A stretch of 64,000 nucleotides of DNA from Vombatus ursinus (GCF_900497805.2 NW_020949602.1:445852-509851), one strand, 5' to 3'; shown: positions 32,780 through 43,004, counted from the stretch's first letter. Program-made: numbers and translations. The notes: generated by a model from the sequence alone, not told the origin.

Positions 32780-33050
32780 TAGGGGTGTGGAACAGGGCAT
32801 TCACGGTCAGACGTGATAGTTGGGCTCGTTAGTTTTGCTGAAGTGCTCTTGTATTCCTTGTTATGAGGCAGGAGTTCTCAGCGTTTCCTCACGTCCTCGG
32901 GCCCCTCCGGCCCCACTGTCTGAGGAAGCCTAGGGAGGCCCTCAGAATTATGCTCTTAAAATGTATAAAGTAAAATGTGCAGGTTTACAAAGGAAATCAT
33001 TTATCTTGAAGCACAGTTATCCAAATATTTTTTTTACAAAAGTTCCCTTT
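32780..33050 (-). repeat. L1 3' scrap and hAT-type MITE copy 3
   Basis: Positions 32780-32865 resemble an L1 3' UTR on the plus strand (gggtgtggaacagggc, gttagttttgctgaagtg). Positions 32870-33050 are the MITE on the minus strand: gaattatgctcttaaaatgt, acaaaggaaatcatttatct and agcacagttatccaaatatt. Confidence 0.55.
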
Positions 33051-33299
33051 TTTGTTAAGGATTCCGGTTTCTTCCCACTTCTCTGGGCAGAGGAAGAAGT
33101 GATACCTTGAGAAATAAAGGAAATATACAAACAAAAGTGATCCATAAAAGAGGCAGGGACTGGACTGTATTGGGAACTCCCAGGTGAGGAAAGTCCTTTT
33201 ACTGAAGCAGAGTGACGCCCTCGCTGGTTCTCCAGTCACTGATTCGCCTAAAATTAAGAAAAATGACTTTTTAAAAGTTGCCTAGCCCCCCTCCAAAGG

Positions 33300-33465
33300 T
33301 GAGTCATAATCATGGAGCTCTTGAAGGCTATCAAGTCCAGCCCCTTCATTTTACCAAAAAGGAAACTGAGGCCCAGAGAGGGGGAGGGCCTTGATGAGCT
33401 CAGGTCACCAAGGGAGTGAGTGTTCAGTCTTCTGACCCCAAATTCGTATTCTTTCCACTGAACTA
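33300..33465 (-). repeat. MIR3 SINE, antisense
   Basis: It reads aatcatggagctcttgaagg, tcaagtccagccccttcatt and ggaaactgaggcccagagag. Positions 33050-33300 show nothing that I recognise. Confidence 0.75.
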
Positions 33466-34050
33466 ACCCTTTTCTACATAAAGTCCCTTATCCATTCCCA
33501 AAAGGGAGATTAAAAAGAGTCTGGATTGGGGAGGGGAGGGTGGAGAGACATTTAGAAAAATCAATGTTTTAGGAAAATTTAAGTAATACCATTCCCCTGC
33601 CTGGGTAAAAGAAACCGGCTTTAACAAGCGAGCCCTAGGGTTCCCTAAGCGGCACAGACAGAGGCTCCATTTCTGCCCCCCTGCTCCCTGACAGGAGCCT
33701 GGTAGAGCTTCTGAAAAGAGGCCTGTGTAATAAATACCCCCTCCGCACAGCTGGCCAGGCAGCCCCTGTGGGCAACCTTCTGAGGAAGAGGGGGCTTGGA
33801 CAGAGAGGCCCCCCTGACCCAAGAAAGCAGTGGGCAGGAGCTGATGTTCCCATCAGGCCAACATACAGAATGACCAGTCACGTGATCAGTCCCTGAGCCT
33901 GGGGCATTGTGTACCTTTATCCAAAAGGGGACAAAGATAGGCTGGGCAGGACAGCTTCCTGTCCCTGAGTGTCTTAGGGCCTCAAAGTGACCCTCCTCAC
34001 CACAGTGAAGACAGGAACTCCACTCTGGAGGCTTTCCAAAACATAGCTCA
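33466..34050. other. Intronic sequence without recognised repeats
   Basis: Overlapping minus-strand frames of 119 and 137 codons occur, without recognisable similarity. Confidence 0.35.
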
Positions 34051-34214
34051 ACGGTCATTCATTAAGCATCAGCTGTGTGCTGCTGCTACACTACGTTAGA
34101 CATACCGAGAAAAAAGTGGAGTAGTCCCCGCCCTCAGGGAGCTTCTAGTCTAGTCTCCACGTTCTTGTTTCTCTAGGGATTGATAAGTCAAGTCAAGTCA
34201 ACACCATTTATTAA
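34051..34214 (-). repeat. L2 3' end, antisense, broken
   Basis: It reads ttcattaagcatcagctgtg and cccgccctcagggagcttct, then a second tail scrap ending ccatttattaag at the border of the duplicated segment. Confidence 0.7.
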
Positions 34215-34311
34215 GCCTGGGTCCCTTCTGGGCTTGTTTCAGAACATGAAGGTTTCAAAACCAGCGTTGACAAGAGGGTTGTCTGCGCCAGAGCCCCAGC
34301 CCCAGCTGAGT
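34215..34311 (+). repeat. Duplicated 97-bp segment, copy A
   Basis: About 90% identical to 36584-36679 and in the same orientation. It begins gcctgggtcccttctgggct and ends gagccccagccccagctgag. Here it lies between two L2-tail pieces that both contain atttattaag, as if inserted with a 10-bp flanking repeat. Confidence 0.85.
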
Positions 34312-34835
34312 AACAAATACTTATTTATTAAGCACCTACTCTCTGGCTGGCTCTCTGTAGGTGAGGGCTTAAGAAATGATTTCTGCTGCTTCTATGACCC
34401 TCTGGGCCAGGTCCACAGTCAGAGGGGCCAGTGAGAATCATAGCCTCTCTGAGCTGGAAGTGACCTTTGGGAGTCCCTCATCCAAGCCCCTTCCCAAAGC
34501 GAGGCTAGCCCCCCTGGACAGGATTCTGTATGGGGGACTGTCCACCCCTGTCTCAAAGGTGTGACATATTGTCTACCATGAGCTGGGGACACCGGGATGA
34601 AAATAAACAGGGTCTCTGCCCTCAAAGAGCTTCAGTTCTACCTGGGAATATCGGGGGAGAGGGTGATTGCACACAGGTAAGTGGGAGAAGGGAGAGGCTG
34701 AGGAAAATTCCCAACTAATCTGAGGAGAGGAAGTACACTTCATGCTGCCCAGCTGGGGAGATCAGGGAGGCCTTCCTGGAGGAGGCAGTATCTGAGCTGA
34801 GCTTGGAAGGGGCTGACAGCTTAAAGGGGAAAATG
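34312..34835 (-). repeat. Antisense L2 tails with an L3/MIR scrap between
   Basis: Positions 34312-34350 are an L2 tail (tatttattaagcacctactc). Positions 34430-34565 are MIR3/L3-like (ctctctgagctggaagtgac). Positions 34570-34835 are L2-like (accgggatgaaaataaacag, tgccctcaaagagcttcagt, ggaggccttcctggaggagg). Confidence 0.65.
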
Positions 34836-34984
34836 TAGACTATGGAGAAGTAAAGAAAATGGTCACTCATGGATGAATAACACAAGAAAATCAACAAAGA
34901 GTTTATCTCACAACAAGTCGCAGAAGGAGGGCGTGTAATGATTACTACCCCCATTTTATAGATGGTGAAAATAAGGTTTGGATT

Positions 34985-35030
34985 GGCTATGAGTGAATGA
35001 ATGAGTGAGAATGAATGAGTGAATGAATGC
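34985..35030. repeat. GAAT/GAGT microsatellite
   Basis: Repeats of gaatgaatgagtgagaatga. Confidence 0.8.
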
Positions 35031-35039
35031 CCACTTCTA

Positions 35040-35415
35040 GAATGTTCTTTCTCCACATCTTTACACTCTCGTTTCCCTAGCTTCCTTCCAGACTCAGCGC
35101 AAATCCCACCCCCTGTAGGAAGCCTTTCCCAGTCTCCCCCCTACACCACCCACATTTCCTTCCCTAAGAAAATTTGCCTCAAATTTACTCTATATAAATA
35201 TATGTGTGCATAGCTACCTACCTACATACATATCACTCATATATATATATATGTATCTTGCGTGTACATAGTGATTTGCATATTTTCTTCCCTATCAGAC
35301 TGTAAGTCCCCTGAGGACAGGAACTGTTTTTGCTTTTCTGTGTATCCCTATTGCTTAGCACAGTGCCTGACACATAGTAGGTGCTTAATAAATGCTTGCT
35401 GACTATTGTTGATTG
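35040..35415 (+). repeat. L2 LINE 3' end with internal AT-rich run
   Basis: It reads gcaaatcccaccccctgtag, gaagcctttcccagtctccc, gactgtaagtcccctgagga and taggtgcttaataaatgctt. An internal (TACC/TATA)n run lies at 35200-35255. Confidence 0.88.
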
Positions 35416-35479
35416 TTAAATAAATGAATGAAAGTTCATTTATTAAAGAGCTTCCTATTTGGGAATTTGCCCCATTGTG

Positions 35480-35760
35480 CCATATACTAACCTCTCTGGC
35501 TTCCTTAAGGCCCCAATTAAAATCTCATCTTCTATAGGAAGCCTTCTCCAGTGCCCTCCCTCTGTTAATTATCTCTTATTTATCCCCCATATATAGCTGA
35601 CTTTGTCTATATTTGTTTGCATGTTGTCCTCCCCATTAGACTGTCAGCTCATTGAGGGCAGGGACTGTCTTTTGCCTCTTTTTTTTTTATCCCCAGCAAT
35701 TAGCACAGTGCCTGGCACATAGTAGGTGCTTAATAAGTGTTTATTGATCAATCGTTAAAG
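35480..35760 (+). repeat. L2 LINE 3' end, well preserved
   Basis: It reads aaatctcatcttctatagga, agccttctccagtgccctcc, ttgtttgcatgttgtcctcc, gggcagggactgtcttttgc and taggtgcttaataagtgttt. Confidence 0.9.
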
Positions 35761-36099
35761 CTGGAAGGGACCATGGAGGCATCTATCCAAACCATCCCTG
35801 AATAAGAACTGCCACCTATGTGGGTGGGTCAGGAAGAGGTATGGCAGACTTAACTCTGACCATGTTGGCAGGTATGGCAAACTGAGGGTCAGCAACACGC
35901 AAAGTGACCAAGAAGGACCAAAACTCTGGGGAGCCAGGCCCCATGATTTGAGCTGGAATGGACCTTAGATGCCAGGTTCCCCTACTGCTCCCAGATCTGC
36001 CCTCTGGGGTCAAGGAGAACACGACTATGTGACATTAGTCATGTGTAGTCAGCTGACGACAGCTCTTAGGTCTCCCCTAGATCTCCTCCCCACAGGTCT

Positions 36100-36200
36100 C
36101 CTGACTGAAGGTCTAGCCCTCGGAAGTATCTGAGGCTGGATTTGAATTCGGGTCTTCCTGACTCCAGGCCCAACGCTCAATCCACTGAGCCACTGACTGC
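36100..36200 (-). repeat. Marsupial SINE fragment, antisense
   Basis: It reads gtatctgaggctggatttga, attcgggtcttcctgactcc and ctcaatccactgagccactg. Confidence 0.7.
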
Positions 36201-36583
36201 TTCATTCAAGTAGGATACAAGGTTCTGTAGACAGAACCAAGTTCTAAGTAGGGTCGGTAGATAGGAGGAAACCCTTTTAGCTGGGGAGGAGGGGAGAGCC
36301 TCCAGGAAAATGTGGCAGGCATCATGGGGACAGTTTCCCAACAGAGATGGGATGCTGGAAAACAAAAGATTTTACAGCCCCCAAGAATCTGTCCTAAAGA
36401 CATTCACACCCTCCAATGCTGTCCAACACACTGAAGCCAGAAAAGGGAATGAAGAGCCGTGGCCAACCCAGAGCAGGCGATCAATAAATATTTGTGGGTT
36501 GACTGATTGGCTGATGGATTCCAGTTCTCCTGGGCCGGCTGCCTGACAGTCATTAGGCCTGATGCCTGATTTCCCAGATGCCA
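36201..36583. other. Intronic sequence with an L2 tail scrap
   Basis: An L2 tail scrap lies at 36465-36520 (gcaggcgatcaataaatatt). The rest is unrecognised. Confidence 0.4.
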
Positions 36584-36679
36584 GCCTGGGTCCCTTCTGG
36601 GCTCGTTTCAGAACATGAAGGTTTCAAAGCCAGCCTGGACAAGAGGGTTTCCTCACCAGAGCCCCAGCCCCAGCTGAGT
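36584..36679 (+). repeat. Duplicated 97-bp segment, copy B
   Basis: Partner of 34215-34311. Flanking sequences of the two copies are unrelated beyond this segment. It ends gagccccagccccagctgag and continues in unique sequence, so this may be the source locus. Confidence 0.85.
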
Positions 36680-36959
36680 CCCCAGGCCCCAGGAATATAT
36701 GCAATGTTTAGGGCCGGTCAACAAGATCGATGGGCTGCCTTTTCATCTCCTTCGGTACCGTAAACATTCGAATCCCGAGAAGCGGCCAGGTGGCTTTCTC
36801 TTCCCTCACTGCAGCAGCTGGTGAAAGCCAACCCAGGAGGGCCCACGATCAGGACATAAACACAACAGGGGACACAGGGCGGGAGTGGGGGGTGGGTAGA
36901 GTGGTAAGAGAGAAGCGGCCCTGGAGCAGCCTACCACAGAAGGGCTCGGAGCACTAGTG
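36680..36959. other. Intronic sequence without recognised features
   Basis: Repeat-poor sequence between the duplicated segment and the tail array. No gene is seen. Confidence 0.4.
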
Positions 36960-37570
36960 TCAGAGGGAGCCTAGAACATTAATTAGAACACAGAGCATGG
37001 AAGGCTAGAACCAATAGGGAGCTTAGAAAGGAGGGGCAGCAGAGAATCTCTAATCTGGAAAAGACCATGGAACACAGACTGCTGGAATCATCAGTTTACA
37101 AAATGGAATGTCAGAGTATAGAAGACAGAATCTCAGAGATGAGAGAGGCCTTAGAACCCAGAGTGTTAGAGTTGGGAGCGGTCTTAGAACAGAGAATCGG
37201 AGGGGTTAGGACAAAGAATGTCAGAACTGGGAGGGAACATAGGACACCGAAGGTCATAGCTGGGGAACACCTTAGAATACAGAATGTCAAGGGGAGAGGT
37301 AGGAGGACAGAGAATATTAGGAGTGGGGGGCAGCTAGGTGGCGCAGTGGATAGAGCACCGGCCCTGGAGTCAGGAGGACCTGAGTTCAAATCTGGCCTCA
37401 GACCAAACGCTTGACACACTTACTAGCTGTGTGACCCTGGGCAAGTCCCTTAACCCCAGTTGCCTTAAAAAAAGAAAAAAAAGAGAGGATATTAGGAGTG
37501 GGAGGAACTCTAGAACGTGGAACATCAGTGCTGGGAGGGGCCTCAGAACAAAGTATGGCAGACACTAAAT
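36960..37570 (-). repeat. 30-33 bp tail-unit array, antisense, split by a SINE
   Basis: Diverged units (ttagaacacagagcatggaa, agaatctcagagatgagaga) grade into closer ones (agaatgtcagaactgggagg). A SINE at 37327-37480 divides it; units resume on the far side (gaggatattaggagtggg). Confidence 0.8.
37327..37480 (+). repeat. Marsupial tRNA-SINE (WSINE1-like), intact
   Basis: It starts gggcagctaggtggcgcagt, holds ctggagtcaggaggacctga and gtgtgaccctgggcaagtcc and ends in an A-rich tail. Flanks gaatattaggagtggg and ggatattaggagtggg form a target duplication within the tail array. Confidence 0.93.
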
Positions 37571-38330
37571 GACCACTAGGAGACGTATAGTTTGACCACC
37601 TCAGAGGGTGAACGAAGGAGCAGGGATAGCCAAAGATCAGGGGTGCTGCCGAAGCGGAGACTGAACCAGACAGAAACCCTCAAAGATCGCAGAACCGATG
37701 AGACAGTCACCCTCCCCCACCTCCTGCTCACCGTGTCACAGCCTCCAGCACAGGCCCAGGCTTTAGAAGGCAGGGATCCCTTTCCCGGCGCTGAGGGCAT
37801 GCGCTGCCCAGGGCTGTGAGGCTTCCTGGCCCTTCCCTCGGGTCCCCAGGGCTCAGCCCCATCCCCACGGGCAGAGCTCTCTGGTGCCTTGCCTTCTGCT
37901 GCCAGGCGAACAGAACAAGGCCTCTGGGTTGTGTAACAGAACCCCGTCCAGATATTTCTGTCTCCATTAGCACAGGCTGCCTCATGGAGCAGGAACGCTG
38001 AAGTGCAACCAACAGGAGACAGAACTAATAATTTCCGTGGTGAGGGCTCAGCCCCTTTGCCCTACACATGGTCCCAGCCCCGGAGGCTTCCAGAATCTGC
38101 CCATTCCTCCTTCCCATTGTCCAGCCAGTCTGGCCCACGGGGAGCCTCCCTTCTGCAGCTGTCCTGTTCAGCAGAGGTTGGCACAGTCCCACTGGGGTCC
38201 CTTCCAACTCAAAGATTCCATAATCCGCATCACCAGATAGCCATAAGACAGACAAAACAGGATGTGAAGAGGGCCACCCAAAGTCCCACATGAGACTCAC
38301 TGATACATGTTTATCTCAAATAAGACAACA
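37571..38330. other. Intronic sequence, mostly unrecognised
   Basis: A MIR3 tail scrap lies at 38185-38225 (ggggtcccttccaactcaaa). No gene is seen, though the 37720-38000 part is GC-rich. Confidence 0.4.
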
Positions 38331-38334
38331 TTTA

Positions 38335-38400
38335 TAAAGCATTCAGCACAGTGCCTGGCACATAGTAGGTGCTCAATAAATGTTTATTCCCACCCACCCA
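38335..38400 (+). repeat. L2 tail scrap
   Basis: It reads cagcacagtgcctggcacat and agtaggtgctcaataaatgt. Confidence 0.8.
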
Positions 38401-38499
38401 CACACACCCCTTCCTCCCTATTGGAATGACAACCTGGGATAGACCTGAGACAAGGGCGTGTCAGACATTGGGTAAAGTCCAGGGCATCTTCCCCGGCAT

Positions 38500-38740
38500 C
38501 TGTGAAGTTGTTTTTTGAATGTTGCTAAGTAGGTATCGACAGAATGAGTTCCCTTTGTAATTCTACCCATCTCATTTTATGCCTTAACAAACATGATTCT
38601 CACTAGTTGTGTGACCCTGGGCAAGTCACTTAACCCCAACTGCCTTAAAAAACAAACAAATGTGATTCTAGGATGGGGTTCATCAGCTTCACTGGACTGA
38701 TTTTCAAAGGGACCTCAGGCACAAAAAAGTCAGTTTCTCC
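38500..38740 (-). repeat. hAT-type MITE copy 4, split by a truncated SINE
   Basis: Left part ctcattttatgccttaac plus aaacatgattct; right part gtgattctaggatggggttc and atcagcttcactggactgat. The SINE scrap at 38602-38655 (gtgaccctgggcaagtcact, then A-rich) is bounded by aacaaacatgattct and aacaaatgtgattct, an imperfect target duplication. MITE orientation is uncertain. Confidence 0.65.
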
Positions 38741-38744
38741 ACAT

Positions 38745-38990
38745 GAGTTAAAGGAATCTAGACACAGAAGAGGTGTCTTAGGAGGGGATGTTATACAACG
38801 GCTGTCTTTGAGCGTCTGAAAGACTTCTCACTGTGGCAGAAGGGATGAGACCTGCTCTGCTTGGCTCAAGAGGGCAGCAAGAGGTGGGCATTTCAGAGGG
38901 TCAACAGAAGAACAAAATGCCTAAAAATCAGAGCTGTCTGACAATGGTCTCCATGGGGAGGAGGGAGTAAGCTCACTGTCCCCAGAGCAG
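38745..38990 (+). repeat. L3/CR1 LINE fragment
   Basis: It reads gctgtctttgagcgtctgaa and gaagggatgagacctgctct, then gcttggctcaagagggcagc, typical for the L3 3' region. Confidence 0.75.
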
Positions 38991-39034
38991 AGGAAGGACA
39001 GGTGGCCCAGATATTTTTTTGGGGGGAGGGGTGG

Positions 39035-39560
39035 TATTCCAAGGTGTCTTTCAGCTCTGAGATTCTAGGATTCTTAAGTTCTTTTTCTTTTCTACATTTC
39101 TAGGATTTCTCCCAGCGCATATCTCTTGGTGTTGGTTCATAATATTACTCTAGCAAGGGCCTCTATGAACTTCTGTGTCTTTCTCTGTAAAATGATGTTG
39201 CTGAAACAGATTGATTCTTCCAGTTCCGCTGCCTGATTTGATTCAATTTACTACAGTCTAATAATAAAGTATTTAATATGTGAACATGTGAAATGTTATC
39301 CTAGGTATGCCAAGATAAAAATGGAGTTGCTTAGATGACTCTGATCTGAGCGTCTCTGAGGCACCAGCATGGCCCCATTCTTGAGATCAAGGTCAAAGGC
39401 TGGCACGCATCTGTCTGAGCAGCTAGGAGACAGAAAACTAACAGAGACCTTCATTTCCTTTTCCAGATGGAGGAATTGGGTCCAAAGTGAGGAAGTGACT
39501 TAGCCCAGGGAGGAAAGAGCAGCACGGGGGATTCGAACCCAGGACAACTCTCATGTTCTG
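39035..39560. repeat. MIR scraps in both orientations
   Basis: Positions 39035-39110 are a MIR3 tail (gtctttcagctctgagattc). Positions 39440-39560 are antisense MIR (gatggaggaattgggtccaa, agtgacttagcccagggagg). Confidence 0.55.
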
Positions 39561-39644
39561 GGATTCTGGGATCTTGTCCAGGCTCTTCATTTTAGAAGCA
39601 GAGGCACTAACGCTCAGGGAGGGGAAGGACACCTAGACCAAGGT

Positions 39645-39645
39645 G

Positions 39646-39683
<38 letters not shown>

Positions 39684-39685
39684 AT
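39645..39685. repeat. TC then CA microsatellite
   Basis: tctctctctctc followed by about eleven CA units. Confidence 0.95.
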
Positions 39686-39814
39686 ACCATAAATGAATTC
39701 ATCCTCCGGTCTCCCTACCCCAAATAAATAGTCTTTCCACACTCTAGTCTCTAAGATCAGAACATCATGGGAGAAGAAACTGAGGCCAAAAGAATCGAGG
39801 TGACTTACTAGAGA

Positions 39815-40115
39815 GGCAGCGAGGGGGCACGGTAAAGTGAAGAGGGCCGGGCTTGGGTTCAGGAAGACCCGAGTTCATATCCTGCCTCAGACATTAACTA
39901 ATGGTGTGACTCCTAAGCAGCAGGTGACTTAACCTTGCTTCCTCTCATTTGCCTCACCTATAAAATGGGGATAATAACAGCACCTACATTTCAGAGTGTT
40001 TATGCAGAGTTAATGTAAAGTATCTTGCAAACCCTAAAAGCACTATCTATATGTGTACATATCCACACACAAATACATATGTACATGTACATATACATAT
40101 ACACGCATGTGACTG
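39815..40115 (+). repeat. THER1/MIR SINE with trailing TA/CA microsatellite
   Basis: It reads gttcaggaagacccgagttc, atatcctgcctcagacatta, ctataaaatggggataataa and ttgcaaaccctaaaagcact, followed by catatacatatacacgca-like repeats. Confidence 0.75.
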
Positions 40116-40620
40116 AATAATACGTGAGCTAGGAAGGGGTCACAGCTAGGGAAGTCACAGTGAGGAAGCAGATTCAGGCTCCCTGAACAGGAGGCCATCC
40201 CTCAATCCACCGCTCCCACTGAACACCTTGGAATCTCCCCACCCCCCAACAAGAATCTGGCCACTTGTCCCTCCTCTGCTCTGGTGACAATGAGTTCACT
40301 CCCTACTCTGCAGCGGAGGCTGTAGTCCGTAAGCTCTGATATTTACTAATCTCTTTGTTGGGTAAAGTGTCTGGCCAGGACTAAATCAGGGTGTTCTGGT
40401 GGGTCCTCTGCCTCTATTTCTACACTCACCCCAGGTCAACAGCATTTGCCGCCTATAATCGACTACCTGAGAAGGAAGAATTGGTGGCAGGGGGGTGCAT
40501 TGGAGTGGATGTTCCCCAAATCCAAGCGACCACTTCTCCTCTCTGGGGTAGTTTCCCTTGGTCCATCTGGGGGCCCAGCTAGCGTCCGGGCACGTGATCA
40601 GCAGATGGGCAGCTCTGCTC
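40116..40620. other. Antisense MIR scrap then unrecognised intron
   Basis: Positions 40130-40230 look like antisense MIR (cacagctagggaagtcacag). The rest to 40620 shows no repeat that I can name. Confidence 0.4.
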
Positions 40621-41060
40621 CCTCTAATTGGTGATAATCGCTTAGGATTTTTATATCTGTGACAATTCATTTTCTGCAATTATCCCCCCTCGGCTTTAAA
40701 GTCGCCTAGGTCCACCACTCATAGCTACAGAGAAACCTTTCTCTGCACCAACTTTCAAGTTGTTTTCCCTCTTTGGGATGATGGGAATTAAAAGCAGATG
40801 TGCCAAATGGAACCTTTAGCCCCCCCTTCCTTCTTTCGTGCCCCCCCCCACATACTGTAAATGTTTTTAAAATGTGACTCTGCTACAATCCATGTCAGAC
40901 AGCTGAAGTCAAGGTAGAGAAAAGTGCCAAGAGGGAAGACGGATGAAATTTCAAATCCGTTCGGACAGATTAACTAGAGACACTTTGAAGCCATAAATCA
41001 TGCAGACAGTCTGTACAGAGCTAATGATGAAACAGAGTTTTGTTCGTCTCTCTTATCTCA
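40620..41060. promoter_or_regulatory. Candidate conserved intronic enhancer
   Basis: A repeat-poor island with CTAATTGGTGATAATCGC, TGACAATTCATTTTCTGCAA, GGGAATTAAAAGCAGATG, CATGTCAGACAGCTG, GGACAGATTAACTAG, CCATAAATCATGCAGACAG and GAGCTAATGATG. SMAD-like, MEIS-like and homeodomain words are dense. Inference from composition only. Confidence 0.35.
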
Positions 41061-41069
41061 TGGAGATGC

Positions 41070-41275
41070 GGGAGAATGGTGCAGTGGAATCAGGCCTTCC
41101 TGGGCCCAGCGAGACCAGGGCTGGGGAGTCATCCTGGCCCTGGAGTAACGTCTGACTCGAGCATTCCTGCTTCTCTGACCCAGGATCCACCTCATCCCCT
41201 CTCTTGTTCTCATCTGGAAGATGAGGGGCTGAGACCCAATGACCACCAAGGTCCTTTCGATTCTAAATCCTACGG
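41070..41275 (+). repeat. MIR3 SINE
   Basis: The end is clearest: ttctcatctggaagatgagg, ggctgagacccaatgaccac, caaggtcctttcgattctaa. Confidence 0.65.
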
Positions 41276-41284
41276 CAATAGGAC

Positions 41285-41960
41285 AGAATTCAATTCAATT
41301 CAACCAACATTGATTAAACACCTACTATGAGTCAGGCAAAGTACTAGGTGCTGAGGATACAAAGGAAAAAAAATGAAATCATCTCTGCCCTCAATGAGCT
41401 TACAATCTACTGGTAAGGAAATACATTGTATCCAAAAAAAGTAAATAGAAATTCCATACCAAGTGATACAAAGTAATATCAAAAGGTTACTGTTCAGTTG
41501 TTTTGGTAGTGTCTGACTCTTTGTGACCCCGTTTGGTTTTTCTTGGCAGAGACTCTGGAGTGGTTTGCCATTTCCTTCTCCAGCTCATTTGACAGATGAG
41601 GAAACTGAGGCAAAGAGGGTTACCTGCCCAGGGTCACACAGCTAGTAAGTGTCTGAAGCCATATTTGAACTCAGGAAGATGACTCTTCCTGACTTTTGTC
41701 CCAGAAGAGAGCATTAACGATTCAGAGGATGAGAAAAGGCATTTATTAGGAGGAGATACCTGAACAGGGCTTTGAAGGAAGCTACAAAATTCTCCAAAGC
41801 AAAACTGAGAAGGGAGTGAATTCTAGAAAAGGGGGGACAACTTGGGCAAATACATGGAGGCCAGAGATGGGATGTGTGAGGGAACGAAAACACTCAGAAA
41901 GATGGCAACTCTCGTCAGAGACAAGCACATGGTACTCCAGGAACAGAGACTGCAGACTAG
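41285..41960 (-). repeat. L2 LINE 3' part, antisense, split by a SINE
   Basis: Before the SINE: ccaacattgattaaacacct, ctgccctcaatgagcttaca, gtgatacaaagtaatatc. After: tttattaggaggagatacct, gaacagggctttgaaggaag and caacttgggcaaatacatgg. Confidence 0.75.
41486..41700 (-). repeat. Mar1-type marsupial SINE, antisense, inside L2
   Basis: It reads ttgtgaccccgtttggtttt, tcttggcagagactctggag, tggtttgccatttccttctc, caaagagggttacctgccca and ttgaactcaggaagatgact. The tail lies toward 41486. Confidence 0.88.
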
Positions 41961-41964
41961 GGCA

Positions 41965-42310
41965 TCTGACAAGCCCCGCTTGTGAAGGAAGACAGGCATG
42001 GTTTCTAGAACACGGAAGTGAGGCAAGAAGTCCTGGTCAGACCATATCTGGGGTGCCATGGTCATGTTCCAGAAGGACATTGTTTAGATGCAGAGTATCC
42101 AGAGAAGGGCAACCAGGATTGGGAAGGGGCACATGAACCCATGTTGTGTAGCCTGGAGGAGACAAAGCTTTAGAGGGAAGGTCCTCCTGGGGCACGGATC
42201 ACCTTTATTCTGCCTGGTCCCCAGGAGCCAATGGGGGAGAAGTTTCAGGAAAGCAGATTTGGAGCCAAGTAAGGAAGTTTCCCAATAATCAGACCCATCC
42301 CCAGTCAGAA
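41965..42310 (+). repeat. L3/CR1 LINE fragment
   Basis: It reads gtcctggtcagaccatatct, ggggtgccatggtcatgttc, cagaaggacattgtttagat, ccagagaagggcaaccagga and gtagcctggaggagacaaag. This is the L3 consensus region shortly before the 3' end. Confidence 0.82.
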
Positions 42311-42479
42311 ATGGCTACCTGGGTAGCAGGTTGTGCCTCCCTGGAGGTCCTAGAGGAGAGAATGGATGACTGCTGGCTGAGAAGGCTACAGAGGCATTTC
42401 TGTTATTCAGGTTCAGGTTGGCTCGGCGCAGAGCCTCTGAGGATTTTTCCAACCTGAAGGCACACGTATGTCAGGATCA

Positions 42480-42620
42480 GAGTTTGAACAGAATCTCAGC
42501 TCTGTGACCTCACCTGAGCCTTAATTCTTCTCCAAATTTTACTGATACACAAACAGCCCCCGAGAGGAGACGTAATTTGCTCAATGTCACAGCGGCCCTG
42601 GTACTCCTATGACACCAAGA
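42480..42620 (+). repeat. MIR scrap
   Basis: It reads aatctcagctctgtgacctc, acctgagccttaattcttct and continues with a mixed, degraded part. Confidence 0.45.
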
Positions 42621-42624
42621 TTGA

Positions 42625-42810
42625 TCTTAACGCCTTCCCTCCCAAACTATCGCTGTGTCCCGTGTGTATCTTATTTATACATCATTATTGGCATGTCATC
42701 TTCCTCTTTAGACTGTGAGCTCCTTGAAGGCAGGGACCATGTTTTTGCCTTTCTATCCCCAGTGTTTACCACAGTGCTGTGGCATACAGTAGATGCTTCA
42801 TAAATGCTTC
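42625..42810 (+). repeat. L2 LINE 3' end
   Basis: It reads ttagactgtgagctccttga, aggcagggaccatgtttttg, gcatacagtagatgcttcat. Confidence 0.85.
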
Positions 42811-43004
42811 TAGTCTGGACAAAGCTAAGAAGTGGCCAGTCTTGAATTTCTCTTTCAGAAGTTATTGGCTAGATCTGCCACCAGTACACCCATGCTATTA
42901 AGTTAATGAATCCAAGGGGCCCTGGAAACATCTCTTGTCCATCTTGCCTGTCCACCCTTTTAACTGTCCATCAGACCTTCCCTCCTAACCCCTGGGAGTA
43001 CTCA

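Noticed and set aside
37327-37480. tRNA-like sequence that might be scored as a tRNA gene.
   Set aside because: It is the tRNA-derived head of a dispersed SINE with an A-rich tail and target duplications, not a folded tRNA.
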